The position numbers and the translations under genes were made by a program. This document shows, in pieces, positions 7,793 to 15,800 of a stretch of 30,529 nucleotides of DNA (within the stretch, counting starts at the first letter, position 1; each line of letters begins with the position of its first letter). Under the pieces are notes generated by a model. That model made no database searches. It was not told where the DNA came from and worked only from the letters and a program-made list of their open reading frames with translations. The stretch spans positions 1-30,529 of the forward strand of contig JBJEKJ010000079.1 in the NCBI GenBank assembly GCA_051878575.1, in the 5' to 3' direction. This DNA is from CALZFJ01 sp051878575 (GTDB lineage: Bacteria; Bacteroidota; Bacteroidia; Bacteroidales; Muribaculaceae).

Positions 7793-8899
7793 ATGATAGT
7801 AGGTATTCCAAAAGAAATCAAAAACAACGAGAACCGCGTTGGTATGACTCCATCGGGAGTCGCAGAACTTGTAAAACGTGGACACACCGTCTACGTTCAG
7901 CACACTGCGGGCGAAGGCTCGGGATTTCCCGATGCCGACTACGAGGGTGTGGGTGCAAAAATCCTGCCCACCATTGCCGACGTGTACGCAATCGCCGAAA
8001 TGATTGTGAAAGTGAAAGAACCTATTGAGCCCGAGTATCCTCTCATAAAGGAGGGGCAGCTCCTGTTCACTTATTTCCATTTCGCCTCCGACAAGGAACT
8101 GACCGATGCCATGATTGGGAGCAAGGCGGTGTGCCTTGCCTACGAGACGGTGGAACTGCCCGACCGCTCACTGCCGCTGCTTATCCCCATGAGCGAGGTG
8201 GCCGGCCGCATGTCGATTCAAGAGGGTATGCGCTTCCTTGAGAAGCCCCAGCTCGGCAAGGGAATACTGCTCGGCGGAGTGCCGGGAGTGAAACCGGCAC
8301 GGGTGCTCGTGATTGGTGCGGGCACTGTGGGAACGAATGCCGCTATCATCGCTGCCGGGACCGGTGCCGAGGTTACAATTGTCGACATCAACTTGAAGCG
8401 CCTGCGCCATCTTGCCGACATCCTGCCCAAGAATGTGAAAACGCTATACTCCTCTGAGCACAATATCCGCGCCGAGCTGCCAACCACCGACCTCGTCATA
8501 GGCTCGGTGCTCGTGCCCGGCGACAAGACGCCACACCTTATCAACAAGGAGATGCTCAAGCTGATGAAACCGGGAACAGTGCTCGTCGACGTGGCAATCG
8601 ACCAGGGCGGATGCTTCGAGACGTCGCACGCGACCTCTCACTCCGATCCCGTCTATGTCGTCGACGGAATCGTGCACTATGCCGTTGCCAACATACCGGG
8701 AGCCGTGCCCTACACCTCAACACTCGCACTTACTAACGCCACCCTGCCCTACGCAATCGCTCTTGCCGACAAGGGGTGGCAGAAGGCCTGCAAGGACGAC
8801 GCAGCTCTCGCAAAGGGCTTGAATGTGGTGGAAGGCAAAGTGACCTACAAGGCCGTGGCCGATGTGTGGGGACTCCCCTTTGAGCCTGTTGAGCTTTAA
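7793..8899 (+). CDS. ald: Alanine dehydrogenase
   Basis: This 368-residue enzyme reversibly converts L-alanine, NAD+ and water to pyruvate, NADH and ammonium in the cytoplasm, linking amino-acid use to pyruvate and nitrogen assimilation. Length is normal. The N-terminal MIVGIPKEIKNNENRVGMTP is diagnostic, with substrate-binding Arg15 and Lys75 (VKVKEP). The catalytic pair is present at the usual family numbering: His96 (TYFHFASD) and Asp270 (VDVAIDQGG). The NAD-binding Rossmann motif GAGTVG lies at 175-180. The gene appears monocistronic, with a perfect 12-bp palindrome 34 bases after its stop. Its GC-richer codon use shows that the core genome resumes here after the acquired block. Confidence 0.97.
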   Translation: MIVGIPKEIKNNENRVGMTPSGVAELVKRGHTVYVQHTAGEGSGFPDADYEGVGAKILPTIADVYAIAEMIVKVKEPIEPEYPLIKEGQLLFTYFHFASDKELTDAMIGSKAVCLAYETVELPDRSLPLLIPMSEVAGRMSIQEGMRFLEKPQLGKGILLGGVPGVKPARVLVIGAGTVGTNAAIIAAGTGAEVTIVDINLKRLRHLADILPKNVKTLYSSEHNIRAELPTTDLVIGSVLVPGDKTPHLINKEMLKLMKPGTVLVDVAIDQGGCFETSHATSHSDPVYVVDGIVHYAVANIPGAVPYTSTLALTNATLPYAIALADKGWQKACKDDAALAKGLNVVEGKVTYKAVADVWGLPFEPVEL

Positions 8900-8915
8900 T
8901 CACACGCCAATCGAA

Positions 8916-9209
8916 TCACTCAAATACATTAAGAGAGCGGAATGGAACCGGCCATTCCGCTCTCATCTTATCTATATAGTGAGAGTTCTCGCTGCAAATG
9001 CACCCCTCATGGCAGCAATGCTTATGAGTTTTTGCGGTAGCTGACATCACCTGGCTCACGTCGACCGAAACGCGGTACTGGTCCTTCCTAAGCCCCCTCA
9101 CATCGTAGCCTCCTGCCGCAAGCATCGACATGAGCCCGATAGCGAGCGCAATCTCGTGCTTCAAGCCATTAAACTGATCAAGCAGGTGAATCTGCTCGAA
9201 TTCATTCAC
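8916..9209 (-). CDS. Doubtful small Cys/His-rich protein
   Basis: A 97-codon frame begins with GTG at 9209 on the minus strand. Residues 1-55 look protein-like (LLDQFNGLKHEIALAIGLM, then YDVRGLRKDQYRVSVDV) and are followed by a compact Cys/His cluster, HKHCCHEGCIC, which could bind a metal. A TAGTTTTG box lies on the minus strand at 9228-9221, close to the start, but a -33 element is not evident. Against it, the 3' end runs through the ald terminator palindrome. The opposite strand at 9045-9210 is also open and may be the missing middle of the neighbouring AraC-type gene. I recognise no family. Either this or the AraC extension is real over this stretch, probably not both. Confidence 0.35.
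   Translation of the reverse strand: MNEFEQIHLLDQFNGLKHEIALAIGLMSMLAAGGYDVRGLRKDQYRVSVDVSQVMSATAKTHKHCCHEGCICSENSHYIDKMRAEWPVPFRSLNVFE
8934..8963 (+). terminator. Likely terminator after ald
   Basis: AGAGCGGAATGG (8934-8945) and CCATTCCGCTCT (8952-8963) form a perfect 12-bp stem with a six-base loop. The following T tract is poor (TCATCTTATCT), so efficiency is uncertain. Confidence 0.6.
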
Positions 9210-9211
9210 CT

Positions 9212-9511
9212 ATATTATCTCAAAACTACAAAAACACACGGTTGGTGAGCTTCTACGCCAATGAGGTGAACCTGTCGTTAAGCCACTTCACACGAACCGT
9301 GAAAAAATGCACCGGCAGGACTCCTTCGGGATGGATAGCAACAATAACCATCACCAATGCCAAACTGATGCTTGAGCAATCAGACATGAACATCAAGGAA
9401 GTGGCTGCCGAGCTTAATTTCCCCGAGCAATACACCTTCCGAAAATTTTTCAAGCAACACGAGGGAATATCGCCCAAAGCGTTCCGCCAATCGCATAAGA
9501 AAAATGGCTAA
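9212..9511 (+). pseudogene. AraC-family transcription regulator, C-terminal fragment
   Basis: The frame reads ILSQNYKNTRLVSFYANEV and goes on into a complete AraC-type double helix-turn-helix domain (SLSHFTRTVKKCTGRTPSGW; MNIKEVAAELNFPEQYTFRK; FFKQHEGISPKAFRQ), ending in a normal C-terminus. The ligand-binding N-terminal half, usually about 180 residues, is missing. The first possible start is TTG at 9242, inside the domain boundary. Immediately upstream, another plus frame reads NLLEFIHL up to about 9212, and joining the two gives the typical pre-domain pattern FIHLLSQNYK. A two-base TA gain near 9211-9216 could explain the break. It stands just before the flavoprotein operon, which it may once have controlled. 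Confidence 0.7.
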
Positions 9512-9546
9512 CCGTCAATAAAATGACATAAATGGAGAAAAAGGTG

Positions 9547-9577
9547 TTGCCCCATAGCGAAAAAAGCAGTAACTTAG
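9547..9577 (+). promoter_or_regulatory. Putative promoter of the flavoprotein-nitroreductase operon
   Basis: TTG at 9547-9549 and TAACTTAG at 9570-9577 are separated by 20 bases, which fits the Bacteroidales layout with one mismatch in the -7 box. The gene starts at 9599. Confidence 0.4.
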
Positions 9578-9598
9578 CTATCACTAAAATCAACAACG

Positions 9599-10678
9599 AT
9601 GAACGTCCGACTGATAAACCGATTATTGCATCTCACCACATGCGCCGCGCTCCTTGTGGCCATAGCCGTCAATAAAAACGGCAAAATTGCCGGCCATGCC
9701 GTCGGTGACACCAACTCCGACTCAGTGACCTTCACTGCAACGACGACTCCCGGCGTTGCTCCCGGCGACACCGTGTGGCTCTCGTCGATGGGTATTGCCG
9801 ACAAGGTGATTGGATATGCCGGAACCACTCCGGTGAGAATAGCCATAGTAGGCGGACGCGTGGCGAAAGTTGTGCCTCTCGACAACGACGAGACACCAAG
9901 CTACTTCGCATCGCTCAACGAGGCAAGCCTATTCGACAGCTGGAACGGACTGACGCCCGCCGAGGCCGTGAGCGCCGGCGTCGATGCCGTGAGTGGGGCC
10001 ACATACTCGTCGATGGCGGTCATAAAGACGGTGAGGGCCACATTGGGGCACTATGCCGACTCGCAGCCATCGCCCCTATCAGGTGTTTTCTCTTGGAAAC
10101 TGCTTATCACGCTATTGGTGATTGCGTGTGCAGTGATAGTGCCTATATTCTACAAGAGCCGCACGGCACGATATGTGCAGCTTGCCATAAATGTGGCGGT
10201 CATAGGTTTCTGGAGCCATAGCTTCATCTCCATGTCGCTAATCGTCAACACCATTTCCAACGGATTCAGCCTCTCAACCGGAATCATACCCGCCGTGCTG
10301 CTGATTATAGGCTTCATCTTCCCGCTTTTCGGCAAGGAAAGCCATTACTGCAACTACGTGTGCCCGCTCGGCTCGCTTCAAGAGCTCGCCGGCGCCGCCA
10401 ACCGCCGAAAATTGCGCCTCAGTCCCACACTTGTGAGATGGCTCAATGCCTTCCGTGAGGCCCTATGGATTGCGCTGCTGCTCGTGATGGCTATAGGTGC
10501 CGGTTTCGACGCCATGAACTATGAGGCTTTCAGCATATTCATGTTCAATCAAGCCGACACGGCAGTGATGGCAATAGCTTGCGTGTTCATCATCCTGTCG
10601 GTGCTCACGCCACGCCCCTACTGCCGCTTCGTGTGCCCCACAGGCTCGATTTTAAAATTCGCGCAATCGGCAAAATAG
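9599..10678 (+). CDS. Membrane FMN-binding and 4Fe-4S electron-transfer protein (NosR/NapH-like)
   Basis: This 359-residue inner-membrane protein combines an extracytoplasmic FMN-binding domain with a NapH-like membrane part. One N-terminal membrane segment (about 10-24) is followed by the FMN domain with DAVSGATYSS. Thr135 of SGAT is the residue to which ApbE-type transferases attach FMN in this family. About five more membrane segments lie between 167 and 338. Two CxxxCP motifs, CNYVCPLG (Cys251, Cys255) and CRFVCPTG (Cys342, Cys346), would help bind iron-sulfur clusters on the cytoplasmic side. Only two cysteines per motif are seen, so the full ligand set is unclear. The likely role is to pass electrons across the membrane to an outside acceptor. 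The nitroreductase gene 69 bases downstream is probably a functional partner. No apbE is in the window. Confidence 0.85.
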   Translation: MNVRLINRLLHLTTCAALLVAIAVNKNGKIAGHAVGDTNSDSVTFTATTTPGVAPGDTVWLSSMGIADKVIGYAGTTPVRIAIVGGRVAKVVPLDNDETPSYFASLNEASLFDSWNGLTPAEAVSAGVDAVSGATYSSMAVIKTVRATLGHYADSQPSPLSGVFSWKLLITLLVIACAVIVPIFYKSRTARYVQLAINVAVIGFWSHSFISMSLIVNTISNGFSLSTGIIPAVLLIIGFIFPLFGKESHYCNYVCPLGSLQELAGAANRRKLRLSPTLVRWLNAFREALWIALLLVMAIGAGFDAMNYEAFSIFMFNQADTAVMAIACVFIILSVLTPRPYCRFVCPTGSILKFAQSAK

Positions 10679-10747
10679 CATAGAAACACCACTTTGGGCG
10701 CCGTCGGCACTACCGATAATTACAAACCATTAAATATCCAAACAAAA

Positions 10748-11377
10748 ATGACATCGAAAATTCTCAACATCGTTCTCGCTATCGCCGTGGCAATTCTCGC
10801 CATAGAGCTAACTATGGCAAAGAAAGCGGCTCCGGAATCGCAAAATACCGATGAGGCAATGTCGACTCTCGACGCGATAGCACAACGCTCAAGCATCAGA
10901 GCCTATTCCGACCGTCCGGTAGAGGAAGAAAAAGTCACCGCTCTGCTGCGCGCAGCCATGGCGGCCCCATCGGCTCGCGACTGCCGTCCGTGGGCATTTG
11001 TGGTAATCAAGAATCGCAAAGTGCTGCAAACGATAGCCGACTCGCTGCAAAACTCAAAGATGGCAGCCAAAGCTCAATTGGCGATAGCCGTGTGCGGCGA
11101 CATGACAAAGGCCATGGATGGCGATGGACGCGATTTCTGGATTCAAGACGCATCGGCGGCTACCGAGAACTTGCTGCTCGCTGCCACCGCTCAAGGACTT
11201 GGGGCCGTGTGGACGGGCATCTATCCAAGTGAGAGGCGGACGGCCATCGTGCGCGAGATTCTCCAACTGCCTGAGCACGTAATCCCACTAAACATCATCC
11301 CGGTGGGATATCCTGCCGGCGAAGCCACCCCGAAAGACAAGTGGAAACCCGACAATATCCACAACGATCGTTGGTAA
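10748..11377 (+). CDS. Membrane-anchored nitroreductase-family flavoprotein
   Basis: This 209-residue protein belongs to the FMN-dependent nitroreductase superfamily, which uses NAD(P)H or other donors to reduce nitro compounds, quinones or similar acceptors. The fold is recognised from RSSIRAYSDRPVEEE (FMN phosphate contact), AAPSARDCRPWAFVVI, GLGAVWTGIYP and IIPVGYPAGE. Unlike typical cytoplasmic members it begins with a hydrophobic segment (ILNIVLAIAVAILAIELTMA) that should anchor or export it. I chose ATG 10748 over the upstream TTG at 10694 because the hydrophobic segment starts right there. The gene follows the FMN/4Fe-4S membrane protein, which could supply its electrons from the membrane. 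The substrate is unknown. Confidence 0.85.
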   Translation: MTSKILNIVLAIAVAILAIELTMAKKAAPESQNTDEAMSTLDAIAQRSSIRAYSDRPVEEEKVTALLRAAMAAPSARDCRPWAFVVIKNRKVLQTIADSLQNSKMAAKAQLAIAVCGDMTKAMDGDGRDFWIQDASAATENLLLAATAQGLGAVWTGIYPSERRTAIVREILQLPEHVIPLNIIPVGYPAGEATPKDKWKPDNIHNDRW

Positions 11378-11404
11378 CTAATTCCTACCGGTATTGGTCC
11401 CACC

Positions 11405-11452
11405 AAAAAAGAGCAGTCCCACCGCTATGGAAAGTGGCAGGACTGCTTTTTA
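11405..11452. terminator. Bidirectional terminator between nitroreductase and SUMF1-like genes
   Basis: AGCAGTCC (11412-11419) pairs with GGACTGCT (11440-11447). An A tract precedes and a T tract follows the stem, so it can end transcription from both sides of this convergent pair. Confidence 0.8.
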
Positions 11453-11497
11453 ACATAAGATACCGACTGTGATCTACGCATTATTTCCTATGCTGCG

Positions 11498-12355
11498 TCA
11501 CTCAGCCTTTGCGAGGCGGAAACCGATGAAGAAGTTTCGCTGGTCGGGGAGCATATAGTACCTGAACGACACTCGGTCGCGGTCGTTGTAGATTTGGGCA
11601 CTTCCTCCGCGGAACACTCGCCCCGAACCGCTCGCCGGACCCTCCGGATCGACCTGGCTCGATTCAGTGTATTGTCCATACCAATCGGCACACCACTCAT
11701 ACACGTTGCCACTCATATCGTAGATTCCAAGTTCATTGGCTTTTTTCCCTTTGACCGCATGAGTGACGAAATCGGCGTTATCATAGCACCACGCCACTTC
11801 ACCCACATCGTTGCCGCCACTATATTTATAGCCTTTCGACTTGTTGCCGCCACGTGCCGCAAACTCCCACTGGGCCTCGGTGGGCATGGCAAAATTCTCG
11901 CCCGTAAGCTCATTAAGTTTAGCCACAAAAACCCGGCATTCCTCCCATGTCACGCGCTCCACGGGATAATCCACTGCCGATGGATTGTGCGACGGATTAC
12001 TTCCCATGACAGCATTCCACAACTCTTGAGTAACCTCAGTCTCACCAATATAATAATTGCTCAAGGTAACTTCATGCACCGGTTTCTCATTATCCTGAGC
12101 CTCACCGGCCTGCTCCTGCGTGGCACCCATCATGAATGTGCCGCCCTCCACGGCCACCATCGTAAACGTCACGCCGTTGACCGTGTAATCGATATTGACC
12201 AATGCCTTTTCGTAGGTGACAATGCTATCGATTTCTGCGCTTGGGAAATCCACTACCTTGCCATCCTTCTTATACACCAATATACCCTGCGAGAACATAG
12301 GCATAGCTACTGCCGAAGCAAGTATAATCGAGATATTGCGTAATATATTTTTCAT
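11498..12355 (-). CDS. Exported SUMF1/formylglycine-generating-enzyme-fold protein, catalytic cysteines absent
   Basis: This 285-residue protein has a signal peptide (NISIILASAVAMPMFSQG) and a SUMF1-type C-lectin-like fold: MVAVEGGTFMMGAT, YYIGETEVTQELWNAVMG, PTEAQWEFAARGG, GIYDMSGNVYEWCADWYG and RVFRGGSA, ending in GFRLAKAE. True formylglycine-generating enzymes carry a pair of cysteines near the C-terminus; here that region reads VSFRYYMLPDQRNFF, with no Cys. It is therefore unlikely to make formylglycine and more likely binds a ligand or surface partner. The short region after the signal (VYKKDGKVVDFPSAEIDSIV) is common in exported Bacteroidales proteins of this type. Its ATG overlaps the stop of the upstream gene by four bases, so the two are translated together. 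Both lie downstream of sprA. Confidence 0.85.
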   Translation of the reverse strand: MKNILRNISIILASAVAMPMFSQGILVYKKDGKVVDFPSAEIDSIVTYEKALVNIDYTVNGVTFTMVAVEGGTFMMGATQEQAGEAQDNEKPVHEVTLSNYYIGETEVTQELWNAVMGSNPSHNPSAVDYPVERVTWEECRVFVAKLNELTGENFAMPTEAQWEFAARGGNKSKGYKYSGGNDVGEVAWCYDNADFVTHAVKGKKANELGIYDMSGNVYEWCADWYGQYTESSQVDPEGPASGSGRVFRGGSAQIYNDRDRVSFRYYMLPDQRNFFIGFRLAKAE

Positions 12356-12828
12356 CGTTTAATGAATTTATAAGTTATAGTTTCTGTTTTAATAATATAC
12401 ATTCCCTTTGGCAAGTTGCCCGTCGCCACCGCACATGTGCCGTCATCGTCGACTCTATAAGATTCCTCAAGCACGCCGTTGATGCCATACACACCGACAA
12501 ATCCTCCGCAGCGCAATCCGGCAAAACGCACCTCGTCGCCCGAATGACGCACAGTGCCAGGCTCAAGCACTTTCTCCACCTCACCCGTCGGATGCTCATC
12601 ACTGATTGTGAACTTGTGAATTGTAGCTGCCGTGTACTCGAGCGTTACGTCGGCACTCACCACCGTGAACTTGTCAGCCGCCACTTTCACCACCGGATGG
12701 TCGGCAAATGGGAATGCGCAGGTTGACCCATCGGGGAACCAAGCAATAAAATAAAGCGGTGAGGCATGAATTCCGCATAGCGAAAGCATCAGCAACAACA
12801 CTGCAATTAATTTTCTTCGTTTTTTCAT
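12352..12828 (-). CDS. Small exported protein with type IX secretion-like C-terminal tail
   Basis: The 158-residue product starts with a clear signal peptide (KLIAVLLLMLSLCGIHAS). Then comes a region of the form FPFADHPVVKV, TVVSADVTLEY and IHKFTISDE, a recurrent pattern in exported Bacteroidales proteins of unknown function. The end, NLPKGMYIIKTETITYKFIKR minus its last residue, resembles a type A type IX sorting tail (LPKGMYIVK followed by KxxxK). If so, the protein is moved across the outer membrane through the SprA translocon encoded 68 bases upstream. No enzyme motif is visible. It may partner the SUMF1-like protein with which it is translationally coupled (ATGA). Confidence 0.75.
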   Translation of the reverse strand: MKKRRKLIAVLLLMLSLCGIHASPLYFIAWFPDGSTCAFPFADHPVVKVAADKFTVVSADVTLEYTAATIHKFTISDEHPTGEVEKVLEPGTVRHSGDEVRFAGLRCGGFVGVYGINGVLEESYRVDDDGTCAVATGNLPKGMYIIKTETITYKFIKR

Positions 12829-12896
12829 ACAAACGTCTTGTTTTAATTCGCTTTTTTATTTCAGTTTATATATATGTCTTTATTAATCGTAGCTCA

Positions 12897-15800
12897 TCAC
12901 TTCGTGAGCGACAAGTTTACCGAAATACCATAGCTGCTGTTGGTGGTCGGATAGGCTGTCGACGACACGAGCGGAGTGTTGACCTGATGGTCGAAGTAGG
13001 CACCCACGGTGATTCGCTTGCTCAATATGTAGTTGGCTGTGAAATTAATTGAGAGTGTGCGCGAGCCACTGGTGGCTTGCGTGAGGTTCGACTCTATCTT
13101 GCGTATCAGCGCGCTACTGTTGGTGAGCGAGAAATCAAGATTCATCGTGAGGTCGTTGCTCACGCCTTGCTGCGAGCCGCGCATCTTCAGGAACGTATTG
13201 AAATTGGCTATCTTGTATCCGCCGCCAATCACGAACGACTTGCTAAGAGCCTCCACAAGCTGACCGGCCGATGAGTTGAGGGTGAGCGTGCGGCTGTCGC
13301 GATACTCTACATTGAAAGTGACATTGTTCTTCATCGTTGCCGACACGCCTATAAGCGGAGCGAACTTCTCGTTGATCGATACCGACGAGATGTTGTAGGG
13401 CGACGTCGGATAGGGATTCTGTGTGAGCTCGCTTTTGCTGAAGCCCAGGCCGTCGCCTATTGCAATCCAGTCGCTATAGCTTGAGAACGAGCCTACCGAA
13501 TACGTACACTGATATGCGTGGGTAAGCGTTATCGTCTTGAACCTTTTCTTGAAGAAATTGAGCTTGCCAAGGCCGTCGTAGGTCACACGCCAGTTGGGCA
13601 TCATGGCTCCAAGGCCGGGGAACGGATCGAGCGTCACCTTCTCCGGATTCTTGCCCGAATATGCCGCGATGAATGCCGGAATAAGCACGTCGCTGCTCAT
13701 GCTGTTCACACCGCCATTGGCCGCATCAAATGGCTTGCCGGCGAGCGAGCTCTCGCGCATGAATCCCGTGGTGGGATAGCTCTTTCCTGCATATCGGCGC
13801 TCTATACGGTTGGCTACTACAGGGATATACTCCCTGAACTTATTGAACGCGCTGCTCTCATAGCCGTTGCTCGCCGAGTAGCTGCGCAACGCGGTGGCAA
13901 TGGCGCAATGCGTCTTAGTGTAGCTACCGCCATAGGTGGAGGTCATATCGTCGTACATGAATTGTATCTGGCTCGTGCGCTTGTCGGTGCGGTTGGTGGT
14001 AAGTGTGATTTTCAAGCCGCGCAACGGCTCCAAAACCACGTCGGCCTGAAACTCCGACGTGCGCGAGAATAGTGCGGGCGACGTCTGTGTCTCGTCGCAC
14101 AACAGCCATCCACGCTCCTTGGCCTTGTTGATATAGCTCTCGTCGGTGAAGCCGAATGCGAAGTCGAGTCCGGGAGCAAGCACGTCGTAGTGTGTCGACT
14201 GGCCGAAAATATCGCCGATTTCGGGCACAAACTGCGGCAACGACAGCGACTTGGTGGTCTTATAGCGGACGCTCACGTTTCTCACCGACATCGCAAAGCG
14301 GGTAGCATACTGCCCTGCCTCAAACCAGAAGCCTTTTTTCTCCTCCTTGACCTCCACAATGGTGATCTTCACGTTCTTCTTCTCCTTGTTGAGAATCACC
14401 ACATTGTTGTCGTCGAGAATCTTGGTGCTGAGCGTATATAGCTTGCCGTCGGTGGTCTTGGCGGTAATCTTCACCTTCTTCGTGCGCAGGTTATGGCGCA
14501 GAGTAGTGGTGGTGTCCTCGCGTAGCGTCACCGTGCGCTCGAAGCGCTTCGGGCGGTTGGCGGCATTCTTTCGCGTCACCGTCGACGAGTTGCTGAAACG
14601 CTTGTTCACCTCGCTTAGATACTTGAACTTATTGTAGAGTTGCTCCAGATTGAAACGTCCGTCGAGGCTCCACGACGACTGATTTGCCACCGAGTTGCCC
14701 GAGCTGATATCGGCAATCACCGTACCTCGCTCCCAGTTATAGGTAGCATTGTAGGTTGCCGACGCGGTGATGAAGTCGACGACCGGAATCTTGTTGAAAG
14801 GCGCCTTATAGGAACCTACGAACGACTGGTTGTAGGAATAAGGCGTTCCAAGACCCTTGATGCTGTTCCATATCGAGTCTTTCCAGTCGCGATACTTGTC
14901 GGGGAACAGTTTTTTGTTCACCACGCCCATTGGCTCCTCGATGTGGGCGGTTGTATTGGAGTTGAACGAGAAACTTAGCGTCTTTGTGAAATTCCAGTTG
15001 ATTGCAAACTGGCGATCCCAAAGGAAATTCTTGCTCACCGACACCGGCAGCTCCACCTTCACGTCGGTGGTGTTGCGCTCGCGCTGCTCATAGTAGTAGC
15101 GCGACATGTTGGTGCTGAAGTTAAGGCTTTGCGGCAGCCAGTTGAATTCCCATTCCTTCAAGAACTTGGCATTCTTCGACTTGCTCTTTATCTTGGAGAA
15201 TGGCTTGAACGGATGGAAATAGGGAGTGTAGCTATACTGTAGGCTGCCACGATAGTCGCTCGTATTCTCAAACTCATTGCTCGGGTCGGTGTTCCGCTGC
15301 TTGTTCGACGAGTAGCTGAAAGTGAAGTTGGCAGGATCCCACGGCATAGGATTCTTGCTCTGGACGTCGAATTTCAGCCCCGAGATGCTGAAGCTCTCCA
15401 CCGTCTTGCGCGTCACCGCAAACGATTCTATGGAGTCGCGCTGCTCTTTGGTTGCACAGGCGTCGAGGGCATCCTTCAGCAGCACGTCCTGGTCAAGCGG
15501 GTTATATTTAGGCGTAGTCTTCTCCTTCGATATCGAATAGTAGATCGGGGCCTTCAATTTTGCCTTCTCGGGCAGGAAACGGCCTAAATCCACCTGCACA
15601 GCCACATTATATTGCCCATAGGAGTCAAGGCGTCGTTCCGACAGGCTTTGGTCGACAGAGCCGAATCCCACAGTCTCCTTATGGCCTCCCACGTTCACTG
15701 TGGCTATATCGCTCACATTAAGGGTCATAGAGCCTTTGGCTGCCCAACCGCCGCCCTCGTCGAAGTCGGTCACACGCAGCTCGTCGGTCCACACTATGCA

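Noticed and set aside
10694..10747. TTG start giving 18 extra residues on the nitroreductase
   Set aside because: The extra residues are unlike a signal or a domain, and ATG 10748 directly precedes the hydrophobic anchor.
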